Of a stretch of DNA of 53,950 bases, positions 8,904-18,110 are shown in pieces; positions within the stretch are counted from its first letter, which is position 1; every line of letters starts with the position of its first letter. The notes under the pieces were generated by a model that saw only the letters and a list, made by a program, of their open reading frames with translations, ran no database searches and was not told the DNA's origin. Origin of the DNA: JBBIPA01 sp037443085 (GTDB lineage Bacteria > Chloroflexota > Dehalococcoidia > GIF9 > UBA5629). A program made the position numbers and the translations under genes. The stretch spans positions 1 through 53,950 of the forward strand of contig JBBIPA010000009.1 in the NCBI GenBank assembly GCA_037443085.1. The letters are read 5' to 3'.

Positions 8904-9512
8904 ATGAAGGCAATCAGTACCTTACTCATGGTTATTGGAGTGATCGGCATTATCATCATTGCTGCCGTTTTCATGGGTTTTATCCTTTTTTCCATGGACC
9001 CACCTATTAAAAGCCAACTAGCTGTGACACCAGTAAGCGCTGATGCCGTAAAAAGCTTTGACCAGAAGATTACAGCTTTCAAGCAAAAGATAGATGCGGC
9101 AGTGGCAGCTAAGGAAAGAAGAGAAGTAAGTCTCACAGTGACTTCTGAAGAGCTCAATTCAAAGGTAGTTGAACTGCTGGCTCATGGTGAGCTTCCTTTG
9201 AAAGAAGCGAAAATAAATTTCGATGATGGCTTATGTAAAGTTTACGCTGTTTTCAATAACCCGGGAATAAATGCCAAGACAGGAATAGCAGCGCAACTGG
9301 TGGCCAGCAAAAGTAATCTTAGGATAGTAGTGGTGGACTTTCAATTGGGAAGATTGCCATTGCCGAAATCTATGGTCAAAAGTGTCGGCAATATATTAGA
9401 CGTCATGTTCAGGATGGAAGGCATCACAGCGGATTTACCGTTAGATATCACCGGAGTCACTGTAGCTAATGAGCGCTTGACCATAAGGGGAATGACGAGA
9501 CAGATTAAGTAA
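8904..9512 (+). CDS. Membrane-anchored protein of unknown function (YpmS/DUF2140-like)
   Basis: 202 aa. A single N-terminal transmembrane segment (residues about 5-32) is followed by an extracytoplasmic domain with a helical stretch (KSFDQKITAFKQKIDAAVAA) and a beta-rich part (LTVTSEELNSKVVELL, KINFDDGLCKVYAVF, VTVANERLTIRG). The pattern 'transmembrane helix, then LTxxELN, then a late LTIRG strand' recalls YpmS-type DUF2140 proteins, but I am not sure. The ATG has a good AGGAG eleven bases upstream and sits 28 bases after rpoD, so it is probably in the same transcript. It ends convergently with ffh, only 13 bases away. Confidence 0.7.
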   Translation: MKAISTLLMVIGVIGIIIIAAVFMGFILFSMDPPIKSQLAVTPVSADAVKSFDQKITAFKQKIDAAVAAKERREVSLTVTSEELNSKVVELLAHGELPLKEAKINFDDGLCKVYAVFNNPGINAKTGIAAQLVASKSNLRIVVVDFQLGRLPLPKSMVKSVGNILDVMFRMEGITADLPLDITGVTVANERLTIRGMTRQIK

Positions 9513-9525
9513 AAGTAGTTCAAGG

Positions 9526-10854
9526 TTATCTGAACATACTCATCAAATTGCCAGGCATCTTCCCCTTTGACATCGTTTTAGTTAACTTCTGTAATTGGTA
9601 GAACTGATTTAACAATTGATTAATATCCCTAGGCGTAGTACCGCTGCCGTGGGCAATACGGCGTCTTCTGCTTCCATTGATAATATTCGGGCTATGTCTT
9701 TCCTCTGGTGTCATCGATTGAATAATAGCCTCAATTCTTTTAAGTTGTTTTTCCTCGGTACCATCGAGCATACCTGCTGGCAATTTGGAGAAACCCGGCA
9801 TCATCTCCAATAACTGCCCCAAAGACCCCATTTTCTTAATCTGACCTAATTGCCAGAGAAAGTCATCAAGGTCAAATTCAGCTTTCTTAAATTTTTTCTC
9901 CATCTGCTGGACACGTTTCTGGTCAAATGTTCTTTCAGCTTTCTCGATGAGTGTGAGCATGTCTCCCATCCCCAAAATACGAGAGGCCATACGGTCAGGA
10001 TGAAATGTCTCTAAGGCAGTTGTCTTTTCACCAGTTCCGACAAACTTTATCGGCACACCAGTGACAAATCGAATGGACAGGGCTGCCCCACCTCTGGCAT
10101 CACCATCCATCTTAGTGAGAATAAGGCCGGTCAAGCCCACGCTTTTATTGAATTCCTCGGCTACTGTCACGGCATCTTGCCCGGTCATAGCATCAACCAC
10201 CAGCAACGTCTCCGAGGGACTTAACTCTGTTTTTAATTCAGTCAGCTCTTTCATCAGTTCCTCATCGACATGCAGTCGCCCCTGTGTATCTATAACCATA
10301 CAGGTATAAGCCATTTCCCGTGCGGTCTTCAAAGCATTGCGGCAAATAGTCAATGGTGAAGACTTGGCACCCTCGTTGTAGACAGCTATATCAAGCTGGC
10401 TGCCCAATGTGTTAAGTTGGTCAATTGCAGCGGGGCGCCGGGTATCAGCAGCTACAAGCAACGGGCGCTGCCCGGAACGTTTAAAGTGAAGCGCTAATTT
10501 GGCTGCAGTAGTCGTTTTGCCAGAGCCCTGAAGCCCGACAAGCATAAAAATTGTTGGGGGTTTACTGGCTAATTCGAGACGGCTGGATTCTTTGCCCAGA
10601 AGCGAAGTAAGCTCTTCATTAACAATCTTGACAATCTGCTGGGCAGGGGTGAGACTTTCCAATACCCTGGCAGATAAAGCTTTCTCTTTCACCACAGTCA
10701 GAAAATGCTTCACCACCTTGAAATTAACGTCGGCCTCCAGTAAGGCTATCCGTATCTCCCGCAGCGCCTCATCGATGTCCTTCTCACTTAATCTACCTTT
10801 ATTACCAAGGCCGCGCAGTACTTTGCCAATCTTTTCAGTTAAAACTTCAAACAT
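9526..10854 (-). CDS. ffh: Signal recognition particle GTPase Ffh
   Basis: 442 aa. Ffh binds 4.5S RNA and signal sequences and delivers ribosomes to FtsY and the Sec translocon. The N domain (residues 1-90) is followed by the G domain with P-loop GLQGSGKTT (107-115), DTRRPAAIDQL, the DTQGR G3 motif and TKMDGDARGGAAL. The methionine-rich M domain contains MPGFSKLP and SRRRRIAHGSGTT, the RNA-binding helix-turn-helix signature. The C-terminal tail is short (KMPGNLMSMFR). The gene lies 73 bases downstream of uvrA on the same strand. No ffs (4.5S RNA) or ftsY gene is evident in the window. Confidence 0.96.
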   Translation of the reverse strand: MFEVLTEKIGKVLRGLGNKGRLSEKDIDEALREIRIALLEADVNFKVVKHFLTVVKEKALSARVLESLTPAQQIVKIVNEELTSLLGKESSRLELASKPPTIFMLVGLQGSGKTTTAAKLALHFKRSGQRPLLVAADTRRPAAIDQLNTLGSQLDIAVYNEGAKSSPLTICRNALKTAREMAYTCMVIDTQGRLHVDEELMKELTELKTELSPSETLLVVDAMTGQDAVTVAEEFNKSVGLTGLILTKMDGDARGGAALSIRFVTGVPIKFVGTGEKTTALETFHPDRMASRILGMGDMLTLIEKAERTFDQKRVQQMEKKFKKAEFDLDDFLWQLGQIKKMGSLGQLLEMMPGFSKLPAGMLDGTEEKQLKRIEAIIQSMTPEERHSPNIINGSRRRRIAHGSGTTPRDINQLLNQFYQLQKLTKTMSKGKMPGNLMSMFR

Positions 10855-10927
10855 GTTTCTCTAATCTGTCGTATTTTAAAACGGGCAATTTTATCGCCAA
10901 TAGCCACAGAGGAAGAATCCGCATTGC

Positions 10928-13792
10928 TCAGCTCGCAAGTAGATATTCCTTTTGTTCTTCCCGGAGCACATTCCGCAGGTATTGCCCTGTGAATGATGTC
11001 TCGATACACGCCACCTCCTCCGGCGTGCCCGTGGCTATGACGTAGCCGCCTTCATCACCAGCACCTGGGCCAAGATCGATAATGTAGTCAGCATTCTTAA
11101 TCACATCGAGATGATGCTCTATGATAACCACAGTATTACCGCTATCAACCAGACGTTGCAATACCCGCAGCAGACAATCGATATCGGCGAAGGAAAGACC
11201 GGTTGTTGGCTCATCCAGTATGTAGATAGTTTGCCCGGTCGAGCGCCGCGATAGCTCGGTGGCAAGCTTCACACGCTGGGCTTCACCACCTGATAATGTA
11301 GGAGCTGGTTGACCCAGGCGGATATATCCCAGGCCAACATCTTGCAAGGTCTCCAGCTTGTTTCGTGCTTTAGGGAAATGCTCGAAGAAAGCTAAAGCCT
11401 CATCCACTGTCATATCTAAAACTTCGGCGATATTCTTACCCTTAAGGTAGATTTCCAGTGCTTCCCGATTGTAGCGTTTGCCTTTGCAAAGCTCACAAGG
11501 CACTGTAACATTGGGTAAGAATTGCATTTCTATCTGGATATAACCATCCCCTTGACAGGCCTCACATCGTCCACCCTTCAAATTAAAAGAAAAACGACCA
11601 GGTGAATAGCCACGCATGCGTGCTTCAGGAACAGATGCAAACAGTTCCCGAATAGGAGTGAAGGTGCCGGTATAGGTGGCCGGGTTGCTTCGTGGAGTAC
11701 GCCCAATAGGCGACTGGTCGATGTTCACTACTTTGTCAATGTGTTCGATTCCCAATATCTTATCGCATTTCCCGGGTTTATCTTTTGTTTTGTACAACAG
11801 TTGAGCCAGATTCTTATAGAAAATCTCATTAATAAGTGTGCTTTTACCACTTCCGGAAACACCGCTTACACAGATAAACTTGCCTAAAGGAATAGTCACG
11901 TCTATATTCTTAAGGTTGTTTTCCTCCGCACCTTTGATGACCAGTTCTTTCCCTGAACTTGGACGACGGTTTTCAGGCTTGGGGATTATTCTCTTTTTGC
12001 TTAAATACTGGCCAGTGATAGAGGTTGAATGGTTCATGATGTCTTGCAGCGAACCCCTTGCCACAACCATACCACCATTCTCGCCAGCACCCGGCCCCAT
12101 GTCCACGATATGGTCAGCAGCCCGCATCATGGCTTCGTCATGTTCGACGATTATTATGGTATTACCGAGGTTACGCAGTCTCTTCATTGTTTCAACAAGG
12201 CGGAACACATCAGCAGGATGCAGTCCAATAGTGGGTTCATCACAGATATAGAGCACCCCCATAAGTCCGCTGCCGATTTGCGTGGCGAGACGAATCCTCT
12301 GGGCTTCTCCTCCACTCAATGTCGCCGATGGACGGGCTAACGTGAGATAGCCCAGACCAATATCTGTAAGGAAGCTCAGGCGCGTACTTATTTCCTTAAG
12401 TATCTGGGAGGCAATAGTCAACTCGTTTGGAGTAAGTGGTGATTTCGATTCCTGTCTATTCGCCAGGTATTGTATCCAGCGCAATGCTTCATGTGCGGAT
12501 AGTTCAGCAGCTTCCGATATGTTTTTATTATCTACAGTGACGGCTAGAGACTCTGGTTTCAGTCGTCTACCTTGGCAGGCAGGGCATGGCTGCGAAGACA
12601 TAAACCGCTCAATGTAAGCACGCGTGTTACTGGACTCAGTGTCTCGATACAAACGTTCCAGATACGGTATTATGCCCTCGTAGCCGGTACAATACTGCCT
12701 GACTCGACCAAAACGATTGCGATGTTTAATAATCTCACCGTTTTCACCATGGAGAACTAAATTGAGATGCTCCTGGCTGAGTTTATTCAGTTGTGTCTTT
12801 GTTGAGAAACCATAGCGTCGTGCCACATCTTCCAGTTCGCTGGCACGCCATGTACCCCACCCCCAGACCACAATCGCACCCTCAGCAATGCTGAGTTCCT
12901 TATTGGGCAATAGTAAGTCAGGGTCGACCTCCAGTTTTATACCCAGCCCGCCACAAGCAGTACAGGCACCATGAGGACTATTAAAGCTAAAAGTACGAGG
13001 CTCTATCTCGCCAAGGCTGATGCCGCAATGAACACAGGCAAAATGCTCGGAGAACAGAAGTTCGTCGCCACCGACTATTGATATCAAGACGACACCGCCA
13101 CCTAACTTTAGTGCCGTTTCTATAGAGTCAGCAATGCGGTTCGAGCTTTCCGCATCTCCTATATGCAATCGATCTACTACGACTTCTATGGTGTGCTTTT
13201 TATTTTTGTCCAGCGCAAAGTCATCGGACAGGTCACGGATGGTTCTATCTATTCTGGCTCGCACAAAACCGGCTTTACGCAAATCGTCAAATACTGTCTT
13301 ATGTTCTCCTTTTCGATCCTTGATCAAGGGTGCCAGAATCATGATTCTGCTGCCAGCAGATATCGACTTAACAGCATCAACGATCTGCTGCACGCTTTGT
13401 CTTGAAATCAATCTGCCACAACGCGGGCAGTGGGGATGTCCAATGCGGGCAAAGAGAAGACGCAGGTAGTCATAAATTTCTGTCACTGTACCCACGGTGG
13501 ACCGCGGATTATGTGATGGTCCTTTTTGGTCTATGGAGATAGCCGGGCTTAATCCCTCGATGTAATCGACATCAGGCTTCTCCATCCGCCCCAAAAACTG
13601 GCGGGCATAGGCAGAAAGCGATTCTACATATCGCCGTTGCCCTTCAGCGTATATAGTATCGAATGCCAATGAGCTTTTCCCTGAACCGGAAACACCGGTG
13701 ATGGCCACCAGCTTGTTCCTGGGAATCGTGACGTCAATGTTTTTCAGATTGTGCTCACGAGCGCCTTTTATGATGATGCTTTCTAGAGGCAT
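10928..13792 (-). CDS. uvrA: Excinuclease ABC subunit A
   Basis: Damage-recognition ATPase of nucleotide excision repair, acting as a dimer with UvrB. It is 954 aa, the normal length. Two ABC modules are present, each split: Walker A GVSGSGKSSLAFDTIYAEGQ near residue 35 and GVSGSGKSTLINEIF in the second half, and two LSGGEAQR signatures. Zinc-binding pairs appear as CVHCG...CTACGG in the first module and CEACQGDG...CELCKGK in the second. No other uvr gene is near. The N-terminus MPLESIIIKGAREHNLKNIDV is typical, so the ATG at 13792 is likely although its SD is weak. Confidence 0.97.
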   Translation of the reverse strand: MPLESIIIKGAREHNLKNIDVTIPRNKLVAITGVSGSGKSSLAFDTIYAEGQRRYVESLSAYARQFLGRMEKPDVDYIEGLSPAISIDQKGPSHNPRSTVGTVTEIYDYLRLLFARIGHPHCPRCGRLISRQSVQQIVDAVKSISAGSRIMILAPLIKDRKGEHKTVFDDLRKAGFVRARIDRTIRDLSDDFALDKNKKHTIEVVVDRLHIGDAESSNRIADSIETALKLGGGVVLISIVGGDELLFSEHFACVHCGISLGEIEPRTFSFNSPHGACTACGGLGIKLEVDPDLLLPNKELSIAEGAIVVWGWGTWRASELEDVARRYGFSTKTQLNKLSQEHLNLVLHGENGEIIKHRNRFGRVRQYCTGYEGIIPYLERLYRDTESSNTRAYIERFMSSQPCPACQGRRLKPESLAVTVDNKNISEAAELSAHEALRWIQYLANRQESKSPLTPNELTIASQILKEISTRLSFLTDIGLGYLTLARPSATLSGGEAQRIRLATQIGSGLMGVLYICDEPTIGLHPADVFRLVETMKRLRNLGNTIIIVEHDEAMMRAADHIVDMGPGAGENGGMVVARGSLQDIMNHSTSITGQYLSKKRIIPKPENRRPSSGKELVIKGAEENNLKNIDVTIPLGKFICVSGVSGSGKSTLINEIFYKNLAQLLYKTKDKPGKCDKILGIEHIDKVVNIDQSPIGRTPRSNPATYTGTFTPIRELFASVPEARMRGYSPGRFSFNLKGGRCEACQGDGYIQIEMQFLPNVTVPCELCKGKRYNREALEIYLKGKNIAEVLDMTVDEALAFFEHFPKARNKLETLQDVGLGYIRLGQPAPTLSGGEAQRVKLATELSRRSTGQTIYILDEPTTGLSFADIDCLLRVLQRLVDSGNTVVIIEHHLDVIKNADYIIDLGPGAGDEGGYVIATGTPEEVACIETSFTGQYLRNVLREEQKEYLLAS

Positions 13793-13833
13793 TATTTCAT
13801 TGTTCTTCCTGGAATTCTGCCAGGGTATTTACT

Positions 13834-14763
13834 CTAATCGGTCCTTCCAATTTCCAGCATCCTGTCCACCGCCGCTTTCGCCCTCAAACGGATTGCTGCA
13901 GGAACCTTCACTTCCGGAGCCAGTTCTTCAAGTGCCCAGAGCACCTTTTCCAGCGTGATTTTTTTCATATTGGGGCAAATTGCTTGCTCGGAGGCAGGAA
14001 TAAACCTCTTGCCCGGATTCTCTTTCTTAAGACGATGAATTATTCCTATCTCTGTCCCCACAATAATATCTCTTGCCCCTGTATTCCGGGCAAACCTGAT
14101 TATGCCGCTGGTACTCAGCGCCTCGTCAGCTACTGCAATCACCTCGGGTTTACATTCGGGATGTACCACCACCTTGGCATTTGGATACGCCAGTCTTAAC
14201 CTGGCAATTTCCTCTGGTTGTATTTTCATATGAGTGGGACAAAAACCAGGCCACAGAATCATCTTCTTGTTTGTTTTAGAAGAAACGAAATGTCCCAGGT
14301 ACTGGTCAGGGATGAAAATGACCTCTCTATTATCGGCGCATTTCTCTACAACCTTAACTGCATTAGCCGAAGTGCAGCACACATCAGATTCTGCTTTAAC
14401 ATCTGCCGAAGAGTTCACATAACATACGACAACAGCATTTGGATATTCCTTCTTTTTCTCCAGAAGACGCCCTGCGGTAATCATGTTCGCCATTGGACAT
14501 CCAGCATCAATGTCCGGCAGTAACACCGTCCTGTCAGGGCATAAAATCGAAGCAGTCTCCGCCATAAAGTGAACCCCGCAAAAAACTATTACCTCAGCAT
14601 CTGTTTTAGCGGCACGCTGGCTTAATTCAAGGGAATCTCCAGTAAAATCAGCGATGTCTTGAACGTCGCCAATTTGGTAATTGTGAGCTAGGATAATGGC
14701 TTTCCGTTTCTTTCTCAGAGCAAGTATCTTTTCTATGAGCTTAGTATCACTATTCTCCGCCAC
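13834..14763 (-). CDS. nadA: Quinolinate synthase A
   Basis: Condenses iminoaspartate with dihydroxyacetone phosphate to quinolinate for NAD synthesis, using a [4Fe-4S] cluster. It is 309 aa, the compact form. The three expected cluster cysteines are visible: Cys89 (DAGCPMANM), Cys175 (PGFCPTH) and the one in AICPNMKKITL. HNYQ at 27-30 and the repeated Rossmann-like pattern also fit. The start overlaps the end of fdhD by 14 bases, suggesting translational coupling. NadB and NadC are not in this window. The neighbouring cysteine desulfurase would be a logical source of sulfur for its cluster, which is inference. Confidence 0.95.
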   Translation of the reverse strand: MAENSDTKLIEKILALRKKRKAIILAHNYQIGDVQDIADFTGDSLELSQRAAKTDAEVIVFCGVHFMAETASILCPDRTVLLPDIDAGCPMANMITAGRLLEKKKEYPNAVVVCYVNSSADVKAESDVCCTSANAVKVVEKCADNREVIFIPDQYLGHFVSSKTNKKMILWPGFCPTHMKIQPEEIARLRLAYPNAKVVVHPECKPEVIAVADEALSTSGIIRFARNTGARDIIVGTEIGIIHRLKKENPGKRFIPASEQAICPNMKKITLEKVLWALEELAPEVKVPAAIRLRAKAAVDRMLEIGRTD

Positions 14764-15544
14764 TTGCTATCCTCCAATCATTGGCATACACAGTCATCTT
14801 CTTGCCACGCACCAATCCGACAATGGTTATGCCCAAGTCGTTAGCCAGTTTGACTCCTAAATCTGTGGGCGCAGATACCGAAATAAGGATAGGAATATTT
14901 CTATGTGCCACCTTAAGGAGTATCTCCGATGAAATTCTGCCACTGGTAATCACAATACGCTCGTCTGTAGAAATATCTTTTAGAAAACATTCGCCAAAGA
15001 TTTTGTCGACGGCATTGTGCCTTCCCACATCTTCATTAAAAACCAGAATGCTTTTCGAGTCACAGAGAGCAGCACTATGAACGCCATGTGTTGCCTTGTA
15101 GACTTTAGAACGGTTTTGAAATTCCTGCGTTAGGGCTAATATGGCATAAGCGGGTACCGTTAGGCGAGACTCAACTTTGGTCTGTTTTTGCATATCGGCG
15201 ACATTGTAAAAAGAGGCACCTCGACCGCAACCAGAGGTAATAATGCGTTTAAACAGAATGTCAGTGACAGGTCCTGCATTATTTTGTGTTTCTACCCGTG
15301 CGATACCCCGCTTACTATCGACAGTTACCTTCAGTATGCTGGTTTTATCTTCAACCAGTCCCTCCGAATAAAGGAAACCTATAGCCAGATAGTTGATATC
15401 CACAGGAGTGCAAAGCAAGGTTACCAACTCCTGATTGTTCAAGATTATGGTGAGGGGTTGTTCCCTGGCTACTGCACCATCAGTGTCGATCCTCTCGGTA
15501 TCAGTAAGCTGAGATACAGAGATTCTTGATAATTCGTTTTCCAC
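14750..15544 (-). CDS. fdhD: Formate dehydrogenase accessory sulfurtransferase FdhD
   Basis: 264 aa. FdhD takes sulfur from a cysteine desulfurase and sulfurates the molybdenum or tungsten cofactor of formate dehydrogenase. Seen: PLTIILNNQELVTLLCTP, YLAIGFLYSEGLV, the TSGCGRGASFYN segment with one cysteine where E. coli has CxxC, TKGVHSAAL-like KATHGVHSAALCD, and the C-terminal nucleotide-binding-like part (NEDVGRHNAVDKIFG, TSGRISSEI). It begins with GTG, six bases after the AIR synthase-like gene. A nifS desulfurase two genes upstream is a plausible partner. No formate dehydrogenase structural gene is present here. Confidence 0.93.
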   Translation of the reverse strand: MENELSRISVSQLTDTERIDTDGAVAREQPLTIILNNQELVTLLCTPVDINYLAIGFLYSEGLVEDKTSILKVTVDSKRGIARVETQNNAGPVTDILFKRIITSGCGRGASFYNVADMQKQTKVESRLTVPAYAILALTQEFQNRSKVYKATHGVHSAALCDSKSILVFNEDVGRHNAVDKIFGECFLKDISTDERIVITSGRISSEILLKVAHRNIPILISVSAPTDLGVKLANDLGITIVGLVRGKKMTVYANDWRIASGGE

Positions 15545-15549
15545 TACAG

Positions 15550-16608
15550 TTATATTTTATATCTTTCCAGAGCCTCATAGAAAGCTTTCCAGAAAGGATC
15601 AACTATGGGATGCTCCAATTTCTCTTCCTTCCCTTTGTTTACCAGCATCATCCCCTTATCTGGCTTAGTCATTTCTCCTACAATAGAGGATTTGATCCCT
15701 TTCCTGGCTAAAGCACTTACGACCTGCTCGGCTTTGTGCGCCCTGCAGCTTATAATAAGAGTTCCTTCACTGATCGAAGCATAAGGGTCGATATTAAAAT
15801 AGCGACATATCTCTGTTATGCAGTCTTCAACCAAAATCTTTTCTTTCTCTACCATTACCCCCAAATTAGCAGCCTGTGCCAGTTCATAGAGCCCCCCCCA
15901 AATTCCGCATTCAGTAGCATCATGCATAGCAGAAACACCATTATCTCTGACACCAATACTTACTGCCGTCAGGGCATCTTCGACCACTGACATCTTATAG
16001 AAAATTTGCTGTGCCTTTTGATTGAACTCAGTTCCAAACTCCCTCTCAATGAGACGGGGAAACATGCTGGCAAAAATGCCACTGGCTTCGATAGCTGGCC
16101 CCTTAGTGATGATAATTTTGTCTCCGGGTTTCGCCAGAGCCGGCGTAACGTATTCGCTTTTGCCACCAATGCCCACCATAGTGGCTCCACCCACCATAGG
16201 ATAATGGCAGTTTTCATATCTTGCTGTATGACCACAGATAACAGCAATGCCAAGCTTCTCACATTCACGATGTATCACATCCCATACTATGGTGAGCTGT
16301 TCCTTTGTCATTTCAATAGGTAGATTCAAATCTATTGACAGGTACCTTGGTTTGAGGCCAGAGGTCACCGAATCCGAGGCGATAATATGCAGAGCAAACC
16401 AGGCTGATTTCTCCCAGCCATACTCAGGCACAATAAATACAGGGTCACAGGTAAATGAAGCAGCTTGATTGCCTATTTCGATTATTCCCACGTCAACCCC
16501 ATGCTGGGGTCCTACCAGAATCTTTGAATCCTTAGCTCCCAAGCGTGGGAATATCAGCTCATTGAAAATCTCGGGTGAAATTTTGCCTATTTCCGGAAGC
16601 TCGTTCAT
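15550..16608 (-). CDS. AIR synthase-related / HypE-like protein
   Basis: 352 aa ATP-binding protein of the PurM/HypE/ThiL/SelD superfamily. Features: SCDPVF-like TCDPVFIVPEYGWEKSAW near residue 55, ASDSVTSGLKPRYLSIDLNLP (the PurM-type dimer strand), CGHTARYENCHYPMVGGATMVG and the glycine-rich late motif ISEGTLIISC. It lacks the C-terminal PRIC/PxIC cysteine tail of true HypE, so it probably does not make the hydrogenase CN ligand. It is more likely the 'AIR synthase related protein' seen near molybdenum-cofactor and hydrogenase-type genes. AGGAGG lies 12 bases before the ATG. Between nifS and fdhD, a cofactor or sulfur-linked role is inferred. Confidence 0.7.
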   Translation of the reverse strand: MNELPEIGKISPEIFNELIFPRLGAKDSKILVGPQHGVDVGIIEIGNQAASFTCDPVFIVPEYGWEKSAWFALHIIASDSVTSGLKPRYLSIDLNLPIEMTKEQLTIVWDVIHRECEKLGIAVICGHTARYENCHYPMVGGATMVGIGGKSEYVTPALAKPGDKIIITKGPAIEASGIFASMFPRLIEREFGTEFNQKAQQIFYKMSVVEDALTAVSIGVRDNGVSAMHDATECGIWGGLYELAQAANLGVMVEKEKILVEDCITEICRYFNIDPYASISEGTLIISCRAHKAEQVVSALARKGIKSSIVGEMTKPDKGMMLVNKGKEEKLEHPIVDPFWKAFYEALERYKI

Positions 16609-16645
16609 ATTGGTAATATTCCTCCTAAGATTACTCTATTCCCCT

Positions 16646-17815
16646 CTACGAGACCCTGGCTCTAAACAGTGGTGATATAGACCTGAGCTTTGCTGTAACC
16701 TTTGGCAGGATTTCTAATACACGGAGAACGTCCTCTTCGGTAGTCCACTTACCCAACGTAAGCCTGAGAGAACTATGGGCTTGTTCATTAGGGATTCCCA
16801 TCGCCACAAGAACATGAGAGGGCTCGAGGCTTGATGAGCTGCAGGCGGAACCGGTTGAAGCGCAGATGCCTTCCAGATCAAGATTCAAGCAGATAGATTC
16901 GCCTTCAATAAAATTAATGGACACGTTGACGTTATTGGGCAATCTCTTCCTGGGATGACCATTTAACCGTATGTTCTCAATCCGATTCAGTATATCCCTG
17001 ATAAGCCAGTCACGCAAATAAGTAAGCCGCTCTGCCTCTCGGTTCATTTCTCGCTGAGCCAGTTCCACAGCTTTGCCAAAACCAACAATACCAGGAACAT
17101 TTTCAGTACCAGCGCGTTGTCCACTTTCCTGAGCACCCCCATGTATGATAGTAGCCAATCTGGTTCCCTTGCGTATGTATAAAGCGCCTACCCCCTTAGG
17201 TCCATATAATTTATGAGCAGACATTGTCAGCAGATCAACATCAAGATTATTCACATTCACCGGGATATGCCCCAGTGTCTGCACAGCATCAGTATGAAAA
17301 TACACCTCAGCTTCTCTAGTAATTTTACTGATTTCGGCAATCGGCTCGATAGTGCCCACCTCGTTATTAGCATGCATTAGCGATACCATGATGGTTTTCC
17401 TGGTAATTGCCTTTTTCACATCAGCAGGATTAACTAAAGCATCACCATCAACCGGCAAGTAGGTTACCTTGCATCCGTTTTTCTCCAAAAATTTACAGGC
17501 CTCCAGGACTGAGTGATGCTCTATAGAACTGACGATGATATGGTCGCCTTTATTTTGATTCGCCCAGGCCACACCCTTCAAAGCGAAGTTATTAGCCTCC
17601 GTGCCGCCACTGGTGAAAATGATCTCCTCTTCCCGGGCACCAATGAAGTTGGCAAGCTTAGTCCTTGCCTCATCCAGAGCACTTTTGGCATCTTGCCCAT
17701 ATGAGTAAATGCTTGAAGGATTGCCAAAATCATCGGTAAAATATGGCGACATCGCCTGCGCTACTCCTGGATGCACTGGGGTAGTCGCGGCATAGTCAAG
17801 GTATATTCTTTTCAC
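16646..17815 (-). CDS. nifS: Cysteine desulfurase (NifS/IscS family)
   Basis: PLP enzyme that removes sulfur from cysteine as a persulfide for Fe-S clusters, tRNA thiolation or FdhD. It is 389 aa. Motifs: YLDYAATTPVHPGV at the start, GGTEANNFAL, the PLP lysine in SAHKLYGPKGVGALY, AGTENVPGIVG, and the catalytic cysteine in STGSACSSSSLEPSHVLVAMG. This is the class I (long loop) pattern. The start is a GTG two bases after the stop of the NIL-domain gene, with GAGGGG overlapping that stop, so the pair is translationally coupled. No IscU scaffold gene is adjacent. Confidence 0.94.
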   Translation of the reverse strand: MKRIYLDYAATTPVHPGVAQAMSPYFTDDFGNPSSIYSYGQDAKSALDEARTKLANFIGAREEEIIFTSGGTEANNFALKGVAWANQNKGDHIIVSSIEHHSVLEACKFLEKNGCKVTYLPVDGDALVNPADVKKAITRKTIMVSLMHANNEVGTIEPIAEISKITREAEVYFHTDAVQTLGHIPVNVNNLDVDLLTMSAHKLYGPKGVGALYIRKGTRLATIIHGGAQESGQRAGTENVPGIVGFGKAVELAQREMNREAERLTYLRDWLIRDILNRIENIRLNGHPRKRLPNNVNVSINFIEGESICLNLDLEGICASTGSACSSSSLEPSHVLVAMGIPNEQAHSSLRLTLGKWTTEEDVLRVLEILPKVTAKLRSISPLFRARVS

Positions 17816-17817
17816 AC

Positions 17818-18060
17818 CTACCCCTCGACGACGTCTCCAGGAACAGGATCAACCCTGACACCTTGAGACCTTACCCAGGCAATGCCTCGCTCAATAGCTT
17901 TTTCTTCTCCCTCGAGCTCCAGTACCACCCACCCTTTATTTTCCGAAACGTCAGCACGGCGAATATTGGTGATAACATCGAACTCCTTGCCGAGTTTGTA
18001 TATTACAGGTTCCTTGATGAGTTGCCTGGGGAAGGTAAACATTACCTCTCGTTTAGCCAT
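17818..18060 (-). CDS. Stand-alone NIL-domain protein
   Basis: 80 aa made of a single NIL domain, the ferredoxin-like ligand-binding fold otherwise found at the C-terminus of the methionine transporter ATPase MetN. Recognisable pattern: VMFTFPRQLIKEPVIYKLGKEFDVITNIRRADV, then GWVVLELEGEEKAIERGIAWVRSQGVRVDPV. The ATG at 18060 has GGAGAGGAG upstream; a longer frame to 18108 lacks support. Small NIL proteins, often with ferredoxin domains, occur with anaerobic homocysteine and sulfur-assimilation genes. Sitting between threonine synthase and cysteine desulfurase, it may bind methionine or related sulfur metabolites, which is inference. Confidence 0.85.
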   Translation of the reverse strand: MAKREVMFTFPRQLIKEPVIYKLGKEFDVITNIRRADVSENKGWVVLELEGEEKAIERGIAWVRSQGVRVDPVPGDVVEG

Positions 18061-18110
18061 CTGCTGCACTCCTCTCCTTGAATTATCGACAGCACTACAA
18101 TATAGCACAT

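Noticed and set aside
13163..13469. Overlapping plus-strand frames inside uvrA
   Set aside because: They are antisense to the first ABC module of UvrA and lack any coding signature.
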